Below, one piece after another: positions 53,019 through 63,379 of a DNA stretch of 64,000 bases (positions are counted from its first letter, which is position 1; the number at the start of each line of letters is the position of its first letter). Under the pieces are notes generated by a model that worked only from the letters and a program-made list of their open reading frames with translations, had not been told where the DNA came from and made no database searches. The stretch comes from Paraspadella gotoi (lineage: Eukaryota; Chaetognatha), in NCBI GenBank assembly GCA_051294375.1, contig CM119263.1:22594833-22658832 (forward strand), in the 5' to 3' direction. The position numbers were made by a program, and so were the translations under genes.

Positions 53019-54175
53019 GAGAGGCCGGGGTCTACCGCTTCCGCGAGCAGACGAAAGCCCATGGAGAGAAGGCCGAGGACTTCATGGTTGCGATCCGCAG
53101 TGGGTAACGTCCCGTCGACGAATTAATCAGTTACGCCTTCGATCGACGGCGAGGGGGGAGAGAGGAATTCAGCGCGGTGAGGGAAAACTCTCGAATATTT
53201 GATCGGTGGTCGTCGAGGAGAAACTTTCCGTCGAGGGTGGTGGGGGCCGAAAATGGTAAAGTACCTTCGTCAAGCCCCAAATATCTCATCGTCCGAAATA
53301 TCTGTCGGGGGTAGAAGAGATTAAAAAAATACGGGGTTGTATTGACAAGATAGCGCCGAGGCTGCTGCTCCTCCTCCTGGTTCTCTTCGCGAGCGAGAGA
53401 GCGAGGCAGTCGATCTTATCGCGAAAATGATCAACTCGGGAGGAAAAAAAATATAAGTGGGATCGGTTGCGGAAGGCAGAGGCCAGAGAGGGCGATGTCG
53501 GTGACAGTCGAGAGGTCGATTACGAAATGACGGCGATTTAGTTGTTAATTGGAAGACGATTGTGGGACGAAGAGAACGAATTTAATCAAAGATATTAGAC
53601 AATCGATTTTTTAAAAACTGAAGAGAGAGACGTAATCTCTCATTTCAAATCCTTTCCAAAGAAGCTTAAAAAAAAGGCCGATCCTTTTGGTTGCTTAATC
53701 ATGCTGGCTGAAAAATTCGAGAGCGTGACTCACGTTCCGCTACTGTATCGACCTTAATTAAAACTCAAGAAATTCAATGCGGAATTATCGTAACTGCGTA
53801 CTGCACATTGATTGGAAAAGTAATTTAGAGAAAATTCGGAGTTAGAATAAAACACTTGTTAAATATATGATACTAAGAATAACGATAAGAACTAACGGTT
53901 TCTGCGTTCATTCGCAAAAAAAGTCAAGAAAACCAAAATACATATTACAAATATTACATTAAAAAATAAAAGTATTTAAATTTTAACATCGTCGTTTAAT
54001 TGAAAAAAAGTTATATTTAAAATTTTTAAGCATTCGACGGCCGAATTCACCAGGTTTCGAATATTGCATGTTTTCAGATAAATAGGGATTTATTCAAGGT
54101 TTTCCACCCTTCTTTCCAGACTAAAATTGTTTGCCCCTCTTTTTAAAAAACGGAACAATAAAAGGAATGATAGTG
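52359..54175. other. Region upstream of minibrain
   Basis: Likely intron and 5' UTR/promoter sequence of minibrain. It includes a (GA)n tract at 52966-53023 and a GC-richer stretch at 53030-53540 that could hold a distal 5' exon or promoter. No exon or TATA element could be placed with confidence. Confidence 0.4.
52966..53023. repeat. (GA)n microsatellite
   Basis: GA repeat with one CA interruption. Confidence 0.95.
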
Positions 54176-54514
54176 TTAAGGATCGAGATTTTCATACCCA
54201 TACATGTGAAAAAATTTCAAACCACGGCCTAGGTTGCATTCCAATGCATTCATAGTTTTAGAAGAGCCATGGTAGCCGATTTCAGTCACAAAGATTAACT
54301 CAAACCAAGTTACAAACAATGGACGCCATAGATAAATTTCGGTTTGAGGTTCTCTCGGATGGAGACTGGTTACTATGCAAGGCTTTTGTTCCTTCGGATT
54401 TCTGTAGAGACCATTTTTAAAGAAGCCGATACGTCCAACAGAAAAAACGGTGAAGATAAGAGATGAGTTAGATAAACAAGCATGTGATAGGTTTAAAAAT
54501 ACAGAGAAATCAAA
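54176..54514 (-). CDS. Open frame of 113 codons without ATG start, unidentified
   Basis: On the minus strand the frame is open from a TAG at 54517-54515 to TAA at 54178-54176 in otherwise stop-rich AT DNA. Its 3' part has strongly protein-like composition: NGLYRNPKEQKPC, SLHPREPQTEIYLWRPLF, EIGYHGSSKTMNALECNLG, HMYGYENLDP. Possible acceptors lie at CTCTACAG (about 54395). No usable in-frame Met occurs before MNALE. It may be the last exon of a gene starting to the right, or a remnant of a mobile or viral element. Family not recognised. Confidence 0.4.
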   Translation of the reverse strand, partial: FDFSVFLNLSHACLSNSSLIFTVFSVGRIGFFKNGLYRNPKEQKPCIVTSLHPREPQTEIYLWRPLFVTWFELIFVTEIGYHGSSKTMNALECNLGRGLKFFHMYGYENLDP

Positions 54515-54951
54515 CTAATTAAACGGATAAGAACAGCAGATATTTAAGCTTAAAAAATTTATTCATCGATGTAGTTATGAGGATAACAACTCTGAAAAGT
54601 TACATAACTTTTATTTAGTTTTTGCTTTTAAATTTCTTTCACTTTAAAACTTATATTTTCCAAGTTCAGATGCTATGAAAAATTTACATATAGTTTTTAA
54701 AAAGATTTAAAATGTAAAAACGTATAATTTATACGTTGAACGTATGAAATCTGACAGGAAGACACTATATCAATATATTAAATAAAAAATAAAAAAAACT
54801 GTGCATACAATCTTTTGTTTTTTATATTTTTATATTTAATTTTTTTTTACTATTTTTTTTAAATTTTATATATATTTTTATATTTTTAATCAATATTCTG
54901 GTCCCCTTTTTGCACTGTCCATCTTAGGATTCTTAAAATGGGTAAACATTA

Positions 54952-55559
54952 GAGTGATGTGAAAATGATAAAATTTTAGAAAAATTAAAATTTAGCATAT
55001 AAAACATGAACATAAAAACCAATAAAAATATTTTGGTAAATTTATTTTTTAATTTTATACATTAGTGGGCACCAGTTAGCTATATTTATATATAGTAATA
55101 AGTATATAATAGGCTAAAATTTCAAAATACAAATTTTTAAATTTTAAGATCGAATTTGGATTCCTTGCAAAAAGTTATTATAAGAAAGTACAATTCTTTT
55201 TTAAAAATTCTTTCATTCAGTTAGTCAAAAATGTAAAAAACTATATTTAAGATGCCTATTTTAAATTTCCAGCTTAAAAATATAGTTTTTTGTAATTTTA
55301 ACCTACTTAATGACATAATTTTTGAAAAAGATTTATACTTTCTTTATTAACTTTTAACGAGGAATCTGAATCTGTTCTCAGAATTAAAAAAAAAAATTTT
55401 TGAAATTTTGACATTATATAAGGGTAGTACTATATACAAAATAAGCTGACTGGGCTACTATATTTATAAAAAAAGAAAAATAATTACAGATTAGTATTCA
55501 CTAATATGATAGTTTTCAAATATACTGCTAAATTTTGATTCCAAACTATCACTTCACCC
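54952..55559. mobile_element. Foldback MITE, type 2 copy B
   Basis: 608 bases flanked by TA (54950-54951, 55560-55561), closely similar to 45479-46083 throughout, with the same terminal repeats GAGTGATGTGAAAA and TATCACTTCACCC. Confidence 0.88.
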
Positions 55560-55629
55560 TAGTAAACATGTATTGTTGTCATTTTATCGTCATAGAAGTT
55601 ACATTCTAGCCCCGAAAAGCAATTAGTTT

Positions 55630-55880
55630 TCTTTTTTAGTCAGATCTGCTTATCAGCAGATTCCAACTCTTTAATTCACTTTGTTGGTCCGTCGGTCCCA
55701 CCCCAAAATCTTGTTGGTAAATCATAATTAATTAATTATCATATAAGAACCTCGTATTTAATAAATTATGAAAAAAAATTATGTTGACCAAATTATGCCA
55801 GTTGACCAAATTACGCAAAATTACCAAATCATGCAAGTTTACCAAATTATGAAAGTTGACCAACTAATTTATAGATTTTT
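55630..55880. repeat. Repeat with palindrome TCTGCTTATCAGCAGA and short tandem units
   Basis: ATCTGCTTATCAGCAGATTCC followed by ACTCT…TTCACTTTGTTGGTCCG, then TTACCAAATTATG(C/A)AAGTTGACC-like units. The same header occurs at 61165-61230, followed there by the 18-bp minisatellite. Probably one non-autonomous element family. Confidence 0.65.
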
Positions 55881-56269
55881 TCATAAATTCATTAAGAAGT
55901 CTTATGATTTGTTATGTTATGATTAGTTATGATCTGTTAAGATCACAAATTAAAAGTGAAAATTATCGCGATTTATCATCGGATTAGCTTATTACCGCTT
56001 AATTATCGTAGGCAGATCCGACATAGTTTGCTCAAACTTGTTTTTAAACATTCACTAATACTAAAATTTTTTAATATAAAACCATTCAAGCAGGAGAAGT
56101 TAAACAAACATTTAAATAAACTTTTAAATTTTAAAAGAAAAAAATATTTTCGTCTTCTACACTGATGAAATAAAAGCGAAATATCCTATCTTTAACGATA
56201 TTTGCGCACCTTTCTCCTAAATAAAAAGCTACTTTTTCTAATTGATATAGAATCGAAAATTGAAAAGTA

Positions 56270-56799
56270 ATGAAAGAACCATTTCAACTTTTTATGCATT
56301 ACATTATTAGAAGAGATTCTCAAACTACTTCCACAAGTTATAACCAAATCCTGCAAAGTTATACTACACTATTTTTCTCAACACACCCGAAAATTAAACG
56401 TCTTAATACTCACCCTTTTTACATTAATAAATGGTGGAAGAAGTATAATTAATTCAAGCCTAATAAAAAATCACTCACCGACGAAGACAAAATAAGCTTT
56501 TATGCAAAAAGAAAAACACGTACATAAACAGATTTTGTGCATTATTAAAAACAAATTTAAGTAAAAGAGAATGGCTGACGGTTATATTCCCAGCTCAAGG
56601 TTTAGAGATCCCGATTGAAGTGCCTCTAGCGGGGGACAAGGCGAACTTTTGGAATCCCGTCTTCACTCAGAAGATGGCAAAGTATTCCACTTCAAACATT
56701 TTTGTTCGATCAATTCATTCCATTGAGGCAAAAACGTTAAATGTTTAGGGATCGTTCAAAAAAGATATGAAAATTCCACTAGCTGAAAAGGACTGTTAA
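56270..56799 (+). pseudogene. Decayed coding sequence, unidentified element protein
   Basis: The plus strand starts with MKEPFQLFMHYIIRRD… and reads through a TAA at 56450-56452 in the same frame to DEDKISFYAKRK. It shifts at an A-rich run to a frame with REWLTVIFPAQGLEIP and DKANFWNPVFTQKMAKYS, meets one further TAG near 56746, and ends at TAA 56797-56799. Composition is convincingly protein-like over about 175 codons despite two stops and a shift. No known domain was recognised. The context (tandem diverged segments nearby) suggests a mobile-element or endogenous-virus protein. Confidence 0.45.
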
Positions 56800-57176
56800 A
56801 TGTTATTTTGAAGACGCGGTCGGATCACTAATCACAATTTAGAAAAAAGGAGCAATTTTACAATAATAAAATGTTATCGGTTTAACTAAGAAATAAAATA
56901 AAATAATTTATATTACACATTTTGAATTTATATCTATGAAATCATATTTTTATGGAAATGCATTTAAAGTTGTAATTATAACAAGTTAATTTTTTTTTCT
57001 GGACAGAAAATAAATGGACAACAATTTTATATGTTCGCGAGAATGAAAAGTATTACAATTGACTTGTAAATAATAAACGTTGTGATGATGGAAAATTCAA
57101 ATTTGAATAGATTATCGAGCTTTGTTTTTTAATTTTTAAAATTTTTTTATTTAAAATATTTTGGGCTATCCGGGAG

Positions 57177-57237
57177 TTGAATACGCTCTTGAAGCTTATG
57201 GGAAAACGAAGAGAAAGAAGATGAAAAAATAAATTTT
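57177..57237 (+). pseudogene. Fragment ending in YALEAYGK
   Basis: The plus strand reads YPGVEYALEAYGKTKRKK, then a short basic tail and TAA. The minus strand at 57500-57555 and 59128-59190 contains the same YALEAYGK-encoding block. Between the plus copy and the 59 kb copy the differences within the block are synonymous (CTT/CTG, GAA/GAG, GCT/GCC, GGG/GGA), so this frame was under protein-level selection. Family unknown. Confidence 0.45.
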
Positions 57238-57499
57238 ATTTCTTTACGGAAAAAAAAATTTAAGACCGTAACAATAATGATATTAAAAAAGTTGATAAGC
57301 TTCACTGGCAAATGATTTTTTAAAAAAAATATTAATATTTATAATATTTTTTTATTTCCTTTAATATATATTTACAAAGTAACAGTTTTCATTTGTGATT
57401 ACAATGATTATTTAATAATTTGGACATGTTTCGGTTTTTGTTCTTCGAACCTTTATCAGCCAGTTTGGATAATTTCATTCTTTTTTTTTTCCGTTAATT

Positions 57500-57560
57500 C
57501 TTTAAAACAAACCTTGCTTTTTGTTTTCCATATGCCTCCAGAGCGTATTGATCTCCAGGA
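57500..57560 (-). pseudogene. Fragment ending in YALEAYGK, minus strand copy
   Basis: The minus strand reads GDQYALEAYGKQKARFVLK and then AATTAACGG. It is cut off on its 5' side by unrelated AT-rich sequence at about 57565. Closely similar to 59112-59190. Confidence 0.4.
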
Positions 57561-57614
57561 ATGCCATATTTTGAATATTTTAAAAGTTGTATGGTGGACT
57601 AAAATCTACCAACC

Positions 57615-57792
57615 GTTCATCAGCGGCCATTGGTGCCGGAGGCAAGTCATTCGCCTCCCAACCCAAAGGTCCGGGGTTCTAGCCCGGTGGCCGCCTAGCA
57701 GTTAAGAGGGACGGGGCGCTTAACCCACCTGTAACACGGTGTTACAGCCTGATCCGAAGCTCAGGGACTGCTTATATTGAACGGTTCTGTCA
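57615..57792 (+). mobile_element. tRNA-derived SINE
   Basis: An A-box-like TGGTGCCGGAGGCAAG is followed by a B box GGTTCTAGCCC at about 57675. A body GGGACGGGGCGCTTAACCCACC… then CCTGATCCGAAGCTCAGGGAC follows. The last motif resembles CCTGGTTCCAAGCCCAGGACC in the SINE at 61876. No A-tail. Confidence 0.65.
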
Positions 57793-58049
57793 TTAACACA
57801 ACAATAATTACTGTCTCTTCAGTTGTTTATTTTTTTCTTCATAATTTATTTTATTTATTATTAGAAAGGTACAGTAAAATTAGTCCCGGTTTATTAAACA
57901 CTTGAATGATAAACTTCAAATTTGTCGTTTTTAAACAAAGTTGTCCGCAATACATCTTTGATGAATCAATGTAATTGTAGGCAGAAATAATTAGGAAGGG
58001 TGGAGATACCTACTTTTAACTGTGCCCACATTATCACGATACTGTCGTT

Positions 58050-58150
58050 TCAATATGCATTAGTTCGAGTCGTATGTGTCAGAACCGGCGGGTCATAACA
58101 GTTGCGAGAGAGGCGATCACAAAATTCCTTCATTGCTGGCGTCATGAGTT
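58050..58150 (-). CDS. Possible terminal exon or element fragment
   Basis: After a good acceptor (TTTTCTTTCCAG) the minus strand reads LMTPAMKEFCDRLSRNCYD then PPVLTHTTRTNAY and TGA. The intron upstream (58151-58290) is a diverged duplicate of 57001-57130, where the exon itself is missing. Unidentified; part of the 56-59 kb remnant cluster. Confidence 0.35.
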
Positions 58151-58359
58151 CTGGAAAGAAAATAAAATGACAACAATTTTATAGGTTCGCGAGAATAAAA
58201 AGTATGACAATAGTTAATAATGAACGATGTGAAGAAGGAAAATTTTAATTCCAATAGAGTATCGAGCTTTATTTTTTCAATTTTTTGACGTAACATTTTT
58301 ATAAATTTTGAAGTTGTCCAAAAGCATAGCCTTTAAATCGCACATGAGTAAATAATATT

Positions 58360-58500
58360 ACTTCTCATTATGGGCACCACATTTGTCTTTTCAAGGCGCA
58401 TCTGTATCTGATGCAATAAACTTTATGGTCACCTTTACTGGATACTCAAAATCAATGTCAAATCTATTTTTGATTGATTTTGGCGCAAAGGGATACTGAC
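58360..58500. pseudogene. Coding-like remnant open on both strands
   Basis: The plus strand reads SDAINFMVTFTGYSKSMSNL … IDFGAKGY and stop. The minus strand reads YPFAPKSIKNRFDIDFEYPV … FIASDTDAP and stop. Both look protein-like over 39-47 codons and I cannot decide between them. No family recognised. Confidence 0.3.
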
Positions 58501-59111
58501 ATTTTATCTCTTATGGCTTACTGTGAACTTATTTTGTAATTTAAATTAATGATATTTGAGTCAATGATAGAATAAACACTAAGCTTTCATTTGAGCTTTT
58601 TTACGATAATTATTATAAAATATTTAAAAATCTCTTGTCATTTTTTTTTCTGAGAGGAAAAAGGAAAACAACAATGTTTCTAATTCTGAGGAATTAGACG
58701 TCAAGCAATTGTATAGTCTACATTGAAACAAAATACAAAAATGAAAATGAGAGCAAAGAGCTTTCATGTGAGGTGGAAGCGAGCAAAGAATTTTTAATTT
58801 TTTTATTTTTAATTTAGTTTTGAGTATTTGAATGTTCTTGGAACATTATAGGAATGATGCTATTAAAGGAGGAGAGATTAATAGTTGGTTGGGTCTAGGT
58901 CTCGGTTTGTGAGCAAGGTTGCGTTGCCTTGTTGTCTCTTGTCATTTAAATAAAATTATAAGTTTTTCTTCCGGACACTTTCTTTAATTTTTTTATTATT
59001 GGAAAGGTACAGTTAAACTTGTTTATCAAGTCAGTTGGTAGGATCGCCGAATTCCTTTAATTTTTTTTCCGAGAAATTATCCTCTTCCATTACGCTTCTT
59101 TCGTTCTGCTT

Positions 59112-59312
59112 TTTCCGTTAATTCTTTAAGGAAAACCTTGCTCTTCGTTTTCCATAGGCCTCCAGAGCGTATTGATCTCCAGGAAGGCCCAAACTGGCCC
59201 CGCTTTTTGCAGGTTTTGCGCATTTTAATCGCGGCTGCGGCTGTGGTGGCGGCCTGAAAAACAATGGCCTCTTGAACTGGAGAGTTCTTCGGTGTCCCCA
59301 ATATCCGCTGAA
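59112..59312 (-). pseudogene. Element fragment ending in YALEAYGK, longest copy
   Basis: A minus-strand acceptor GGGTTCAG precedes about 190 GC-richer bases. In the frame supported by the synonymous comparison with 57177-57237 the end reads LGLPGDQYALEAYGKRRARF and stops. Upstream in that frame is a Pro-Gln-rich piece. Another frame is also open (87 codons), so frame choice depends on the comparison. Unidentified. Confidence 0.4.
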
Positions 59313-59379
59313 CCCTTTTTTTTTCATTGAAGATACGCAATCATTGACGGTGAAATGAAATGCACCCAATTCCGACGAA

Positions 59380-59640
59380 GAGGGATACTATATTTATTAA
59401 TGTTAAAAAAATGAAAAAAAATTTTCCCCTAACACGGAGGGCGAAAGAAAGCACAAAAGAAGTAGATACAGTCCTGATCGAGCATTTCCGATGCGAATTC
59501 CCTTGCTCTTATGTCAAAATCTTGACATGGAGAAGAAACGGCGCCTCTTTCCGAGGGAATTACAATCAAGAACAAAGGACCAGATATTCTTTCACTAATG
59601 TAATGCTCTGCGTCGCAATAAAAGTAACCACTTGTTAGCT
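59380..59640. other. Region open on both strands, undecided
   Basis: A plus-strand frame (59360-59638) includes LIEHFRCEFPCSYVKILTWR. A minus-strand frame (59429-59653) includes SPCQDFDIRAREFASEMLDQ. Both are moderately protein-like and neither has splice or homology support. Confidence 0.25.
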
Positions 59641-60220
59641 TTAAATACCCCACTATTTCTTTTTTAATTTTGAAAAAAGTATTTATGAAAAATATAGCTT
59701 TTTTAAAAAGTTATCGATTGGTACCAAAAAAATTAATTGGTTCAAATAGTAGAATACAGCAATACTTTAAAGTAAGAGTCTGAAAACGGAATTTAAAAAA
59801 AATATTTTTGGAGGTTGATACTACTTTTTTTAACTTATGATAAAAGATTGTTTTTCTATATAGTTTCTCTATTTAATTAAATTTGATTTAGGCCAAAAAT
59901 GGTTGACACTTACCTTTCCAGATATTTTATGCTGAATTTGTTCAACCAATTTTATATTATAAATATTTTATAATAGAGAAAAGTTATTATTATTGACTAA
60001 AAAAAAATAATTTTGTGAACCAATCGATTTTGTTGTCCTACTTTCGAACGCTTTGCTCAATTTTATTGGGACTTGGATCTATCGCTTTATTTTTCAAAAA
60101 GCTTTTTTTTTTTTTTTAAATCTTTGTAAAATTCGTGCCAGTGGAAATTAGTTAAAATGTAAAAAAATATAAGTCACATTTTCTTGAATGTTTTTACTAA
60201 TTTTAACCCATAATTACTCA
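59641..60220. other. AT-rich DNA, nothing identified
   Basis: Long A and T runs, with no open frame or repeat structure of note. Confidence 0.6.
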
Positions 60221-60224
60221 AATT

Positions 60225-60565
60225 ATTCATAATAGGATGGATAGAATGAGATGAAATTTTGTGTGTGAGTAGGAAAGTGTGTGATTGAGCTGAATATAAA
60301 GTTTCGATGGAATCGAGGAGTGGAAATTAGTTTGCATGAATTGACTTTTTATTATTTATGCTTACTCATAAATTTTGTAATTAGTTAATTAATTGATTAT
60401 TTAATTAAATTGAAAAAATGATGCAAGTTGAAAAAATGATGCAAGATGAAAAAATGATGCAAGTTAAAAAATGATGCATGTTAAAAAAAGGTGCAAGTTG
60501 GAAATATGGTGCATGTTGGAAAAATGGTGCAAGTTGGAAAAATGGTGCAAATTGAAGAAGAAAAA
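60225..60565. repeat. Dispersed repeat with 17-19-bp tandem tail
   Basis: GAGATGAAATTTTGTGTGTG … GATTGAGCTG … CGATGGAATCGAGGAGTG…TTTGCATGAA, followed by TTAATTAA-rich DNA and then units of AAAAATGATGCAAGTTG. The same order recurs at 61530-61870, and inverted in 20670-21054. Confidence 0.75.
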
Positions 60566-61160
60566 AAATACCACAAAATTTTAAGATTAAATTATGAAGT
60601 TTAATAGAACATTGGACCCCGAAACTGACAAAGTATAATTAGTAATTATAATTAATTTAATTACTAAACAAAAATACCATTAAACCATTACATTACTCTT
60701 GACACTGTGGCGCATTATACGTGGAATGTTATTTAACCCCTTGCGTCGTTAACCTTACCAGTCGTACCATCGAATTTGATTCGAACAGATTTACGCAACT
60801 CGATTTACTCTCTCTCCGCTTCTCCATTAAGTCCGGCCCATCACGGATCTGCTCCGAATGGTGACTTGTCCATCAACCGTTGATGTGATGATTTATGTAC
60901 CCGCCTACTCCGCCCGCAACTTCTCTTTCGCACGATCATTCCTACCTCCCCTCCCAGTACCTCCCCCCCCCCGCTGCCTCGACCCGAACTTGATCGCGAC
61001 TCAAGATGATTATTATCCTCGCAACGATCGTTATCTCCTTCATGAGCCGCATAAATGCATTCATTCCCTCTTGTCACCCTCCCGAGTGTATATTTCTTGC
61101 TCCTTCTTTTTTTTTTGTATTCCTACCTTATTGCCCTTTATATCATTATCATAGATTTTT
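60566..61160. other. Unique-looking non-coding DNA
   Basis: A plus-strand frame 60858-61154 is open but carries no recognisable domain. A CCCCCCCC run lies at 60966. No gene is called. Confidence 0.45.
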
Positions 61161-61164
61161 AGTC

Positions 61165-62290
61165 GAATCTGCTTATCAGCAGATTCCGACTCTATGTCTA
61201 TAATTCACTTTGTCGGTCCGCCCCCTCAATATTGTCGGACATTTACTTAAATTACGTCAGAACTTTGAATTATTATATATTATGAAAAAAAAATGATGTC
61301 CGTCCGTCCGTCTGTCTATCCGTCCGTCAGTCCGTCCGTCCGTTCACCATTAGCAAAAATTCCTCGTGATTGGAATGAAATTTTGTGTGTGGTTAGGAAA
61401 GTGTGTGATTAAGCTGGATATTAAGTTTCGATGAAATCGTGCGAGTTAATATGAGTTTAAATGGAAAAAACAAGTCATATTTACTCAAATCTTTTTATTA
61501 ATTCTAACCCATAATGAATCGAATTATTTATAAATGAATGAATGAGATGAAATTTTTTGTGTGGGTGGGAAAATGTGTGATTGAGCAGGATATAAAGGCT
61601 CAATGGAATCGAGGAGTGAAAATAAGTTTGCATGAAAAAAACAAAGTCAATTTGACTTGAATTTTTATTATTTATGCCTACACATAAATTTTTTAATTAA
61701 TCATTTAATTAATTGATTAATTAATTAAAAAATTAAAAAATTATGCAAGTTGAAAATATTATGCCAGTTGAAAATATTATACATGTTGAAAATATTATGC
61801 AAGTTGAAAAAATTATGAAAGTTGAAAATATTATGCAAGTTGAAAATATTATGCAAGTTGAAAATATTATTGTAGTCGGGCATTGCCTAGGTTCACCCCG
61901 CCTATAAGCATAACTCTTTCAATTGTGACCCGGTGGCTCATTGAGTAAAGCCATCAGCTCATGACCACTAGGTACTGGGTTCAATCCCAACCCGGTACCT
62001 ACCCTGCGGGAAGAGTGAGGATGGCCGTAAGCTGCCTTGGGGGCGTCGCAAACCCTCAAGCCTGGTTCCAAGCCCAGGACCCGTTCCATGTCTGCTAGAG
62101 GGGGTTATAGAAGTTATGGATAGTCATCTTCTGCCCACTTAGCGCCTTATCCACATTATGCAAATTGAAAATATTATGTAAGTTGAAAATATTATGCAAA
62201 CTGAAAATTTTATGCAAGTTGAAAATACTATGCAAGTTGAAAATATTATGCAAGTTGAAAATATTATGCATATTGAAAATATTTAACCAC
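61165..62290. repeat. Composite repeat: palindrome head, CCGT tract, 18-bp minisatellite
   Basis: Starts with ATCTGCTTATCAGCAGATTCC (as at 55645), then (TCCG)n variants at 61297-61345, two diverged copies of the AAATTTTGTGTGTGG…GATTAAGCTGG…CGATGAAATCG block, and an array of TTATGCAAGTTGAAAATA units (61739-61870, 62157-62285) split by a SINE. The palindrome, tandem core and absence of coding sequence would fit a DINE/Helentron-like non-autonomous element, but the termini are not proven. Confidence 0.65.
61876..62153 (+). mobile_element. tRNA-derived SINE inserted in the 18-bp minisatellite
   Basis: The repeat array breaks at ATTAT and resumes after ATTATG, giving a short target duplication. 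The insert has an A-box region GTGGCTCATTGAGTAAAG (about 61933), B box GGGTTCAATCCC (61977-61988) and a body ending GCGCCTTATCCAC. The core CCTGGTTCCAAGCCCAGGACC resembles the SINE at 57615. Confidence 0.8.
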
Positions 62291-63044
62291 CACCATCTCC
62301 TACTTTATTTCCTCCATATTTCGTTCGTGACCCCTGATTTTGACCGTTAATTTCCCGTACCGTACAATAAATGATATGAGAAAAAAAAATTCAAATTTTG
62401 GTCCTTGTCCTGTATTTAGTCATATCTTTGCTACCATATAAGCTTTTGCATAAATATTTTTCTTATTAAATGTGTTAAGACAACCCATTCAAAGGCAAGG
62501 ATTATAATCATCGATTTTTTTATGTTTCTGCATACACTACGCCACGTTAGTTTTCATCGTGTCTATGATTATTCAACAAATTGGTTAGTCACTGAACTAT
62601 TTCGACGTTATACTTATAACTTAAGTTACATTTCGCAAAAAGCCTTATGGCTGACAATGCTGTGCCATCAGTTTGCCTGCCACGTCACGGGGACTGGGGA
62701 GACGGGGAGTGTGGAATAAGGAGTATGGGCCGAAATTGCGAGAGGAAGTCTCCGAACCATGCACTGCCTAGACTTGTAAAGACAAGAGAAAAGGGGACTC
62801 GGGAGGGAGGCACTGATGTTGAGACATAGAGAGAAAGAAGGAGAGAGATTCTGTTTCTCTTCGCTTTCAGTCTTGCGCGGTCAAGGTCATAATCTAGGAC
62901 ACTGTCAGCCTTATTTGGGAGATAAAAAGAGCATCTGAGTTATGGTCGTCTGGACTTTACACCATCGCGTCTTGATGCATAAAAAGAAACACGAGTCAAA
63001 TCGGTTTCCATGTAACCACAAGGGAGTTTGCGGAAGGTGACCCG
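62291..63044. other. Intergenic DNA
   Basis: No supported gene. A plus-strand frame at 62647-62829 is open for 60 codons without splice or domain support. Confidence 0.45.
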
Positions 63045-63309
63045 ATGAATTTTCTCAGTCGGGGGGGGGAGGTTGGAACGAAAGTGAGAGTCGAGAAAAA
63101 CAAGAAGGCGTTTGTTTTGTCATGGGGCTCCCTTAATAATCCTTCTCGCCGAAGGAACGAGTCGAAGAAGAAATCATCAGCCGAATCGTCTAACAGCCGA
63201 CGGGGCGGAAAAAAAGGAAAAAGCTCTCGCTCCGCCGCCATTTTTATTTCGAATGACTTTCTCGTTTCTTTGACTTTGTCCTTCAGTCGATTCGCAGCTT
63301 TCTCCATGA
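63045..63309 (-). CDS. Possible 5' coding exon, unidentified
   Basis: On the minus strand an ATG in the strong context AAAATGGCGGCGGAG begins MAAERELFPFFPPRRLLDDS and DFFFDSFLRREGLL, with a further in-frame ATG upstream (MEKAANRLKDKVKETRK). A possible donor GTCACC lies near 63044. The composition is gene-like compared with the flanking DNA, but no family is recognised. The plus-strand frame 63045-63452 is the alternative reading. Confidence 0.3.
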
Positions 63310-63379
63310 TCCGTCCCAAAATTATCTCTGAACTAATAAGTTTACAGTCTAAACTAAAAATAATTAGACGAGAGATTTT

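Noticed and set aside
61739-62285. CRISPR-like regularly spaced repeats
   Set aside because: Direct 18-bp tandem repeats without spacers in a eukaryotic sequence; a minisatellite.
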